Shown piece after piece: positions 63,294 through 64,000 of a stretch of 64,000 nt of DNA. The stretch covers positions 248,001 through 312,000 of the forward strand of contig CM016929.1 in the NCBI GenBank assembly GCA_006247105.1, in the 5' to 3' direction. A model generated the notes under the pieces. That model made no database searches and had not been told where the DNA came from. It saw only the letters and a program-made list of their open reading frames with translations. Position numbers and translations under genes: made by a program. Origin of the DNA: Giardia muris. Lineage: Eukaryota; Fornicata; Diplomonadida; Hexamitidae. Every line of letters starts with the position of its first letter. The stretch's first letter is position 1.

Positions 63294-63965
63294 ATGCTCC
63301 TCACCCTCCTTGCCCTTGCCTGGGCATATCCTCTTCGGCGTGTGAGGCTCTCCCATGTTCCGGAGCTGGTCTTTAGAGATAACAGTTATACGATAACTCG
63401 GCGCTCCGAGAGTTACCCCCAGCTGCAAAAGGAGCATGGGAGATGGTGGTATGATGCGGTCCACACGGTACGTTGTCGTAACCTCGGCTTCCGTGGGAAT
63501 GACCTTCTCTGGAGTTGCACAACAGACGATTTATCTCCCCAGTACCGCATATCGAGCCCTGTCGTGTCCTGCGAGGGCTGGGACGGGCCAGGCGACGCAT
63601 ACGTCGTCGAGGGCTCATGTTTCCTTGGCTTCTCGGTTGAGAAGATTCCGATGCGACGGTCCACCACCCCGTCTTGGGCCATACCACCAGCCCGAGACGA
63701 CTCCCTCCTTCAAGACATAATCAGCTGGGTACTGAGAGCACTCCTGATCACCTTCGTCCCAGGCTTGTTTCTCATGATTAGCCTCTCGTCCTGCTGTTGT
63801 CACCGTCGCTTCCCTCGGTATCGTGCTCGGAATTTGAGGCCACAGGTACCAACCGTTAGCATCAACATGGGGCTGCCTCCAGGATCAGTCGATTACGATG
63901 AAGACGAGAGGAGACGCCGAAGGGATGATCGGAGTGGTGCTGTAGCTACCACAGTCGTATACTAG
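63294..63965 (+). CDS. SARAF: SARAF-like ER calcium-entry regulator
   Basis: This 223-residue membrane protein matches SARAF (TMEM66). It has a signal peptide (residues 1-12) and a lumenal cysteine-bearing domain. The landmarks are YTITRRSESYPQL, then CRNLGFRGNDLLWSCTTDD, and VVSCEGW followed by YVVEGSCFLGF. One transmembrane segment lies at about residues 147-168, next to SSCCCHRR. A short arginine-rich cytosolic tail ends in VVY. In animals SARAF sits in the ER and slows store-operated calcium entry by acting on STIM. No STIM or Orai gene is in the window. GCGAAGAAAA abuts the ATG. Confidence 0.9.
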   Translation: MLLTLLALAWAYPLRRVRLSHVPELVFRDNSYTITRRSESYPQLQKEHGRWWYDAVHTVRCRNLGFRGNDLLWSCTTDDLSPQYRISSPVVSCEGWDGPGDAYVVEGSCFLGFSVEKIPMRRSTTPSWAIPPARDDSLLQDIISWVLRALLITFVPGLFLMISLSSCCCHRRFPRYRARNLRPQVPTVSINMGLPPGSVDYDEDERRRRRDDRSGAVATTVVY

Positions 63966-64000
63966 CTCCGTCGAGTCTTTCAAGAGCCAGGTACACCATC

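Noticed and set aside
1..64000. CRISPR arrays, insertion sequences, bacterial operon promoters and ribosome-binding sites
   Set aside because: No regularly spaced repeats, transposase genes or terminal inverted repeats were seen. The genes are eukaryotic, so bacterial signals do not apply.

Overview
The window reads as a compact, nearly intron-free genome of a flagellated protist, with base composition close to half GC by eye. The genes are plainly eukaryotic: 20S proteasome beta-7, eIF2-alpha, NECAP, ENTH/epsin, a Sec7 ARF-GEF, a HECT ligase, NF-YB, an ASH2-type SPRY protein, an SLC19 carrier and SARAF. Several point to a cilium: a tubulin-type cytosolic carboxypeptidase, and DZIP1-, DNAAF9/Shulin- and MYCBPAP-like proteins. 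Expression signals resemble those known from diplomonads such as Giardia. Most start codons carry an A-rich tract directly upstream or about 14 bases away. Stop codons are often overlapped or closely followed by AGTGAA or TGTAAA, which resembles the AGTRAA polyadenylation signal. My best guess is a fornicate metamonad of the Carpediemonas type, at low confidence; no rRNA or other marker is present to settle it.

Layout. 1-7.8 kb: a partial helical-repeat protein, a carboxypeptidase and a tandem Vps62-like protein. 7.8-14.9 kb: a PHP phosphoesterase, an orphan coiled-coil protein, NECAP head-to-head with proteasome beta-7, a possible proteasome chaperone, an orphan, eIF2-alpha and another orphan. 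14.9-22 kb: one 2352-residue flagellar-type protein. 22-24 kb is the only gene-poor stretch; it holds one small NTF2-like gene flanked by two diverged copies of an unexplained element of about 160 bp. 24-32 kb: Sec7 GEF, epsin and a coiled-coil protein. 32-42 kb: an NHL propeller protein, a 77-residue protein, a putative transcription factor, NF-YB, an orphan, SLC19 and an ankyrin protein. 42-54 kb: DNAAF9-like, DZIP1-like, NOM1/SGD1-like, ASH2-like, a Myb protein and an atypical Rab. 54.6-62 kb: the HECT ligase. 62-64 kb: a secreted orphan and SARAF.

Packing is extreme. Four divergent pairs have start codons only 9-19 bases apart. Five convergent pairs overlap at their 3' ends. Some same-strand neighbours are separated by 4-7 bases, and one pair overlaps by one base. 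Promoters and terminators must therefore lie within a few bases of the coding ends or inside neighbouring genes. There are functional themes but no operon: clathrin and Arf traffic (NECAP, epsin, Sec7, Rab, Vps62-like), cilium assembly, proteostasis (beta-7, possible PAC3, HECT) and chromatin or transcription (ASH2-like, Myb, NF-YB, HTH protein).

The most notable points are the shared A-tract promoters, the stop-overlapping AGTGAA motif, the duplicated intergenic element, an eIF2-alpha with alanine where the regulatory Ser51 should be, and a Rab with altered switch residues. All family calls rest on reading the sequence by eye.
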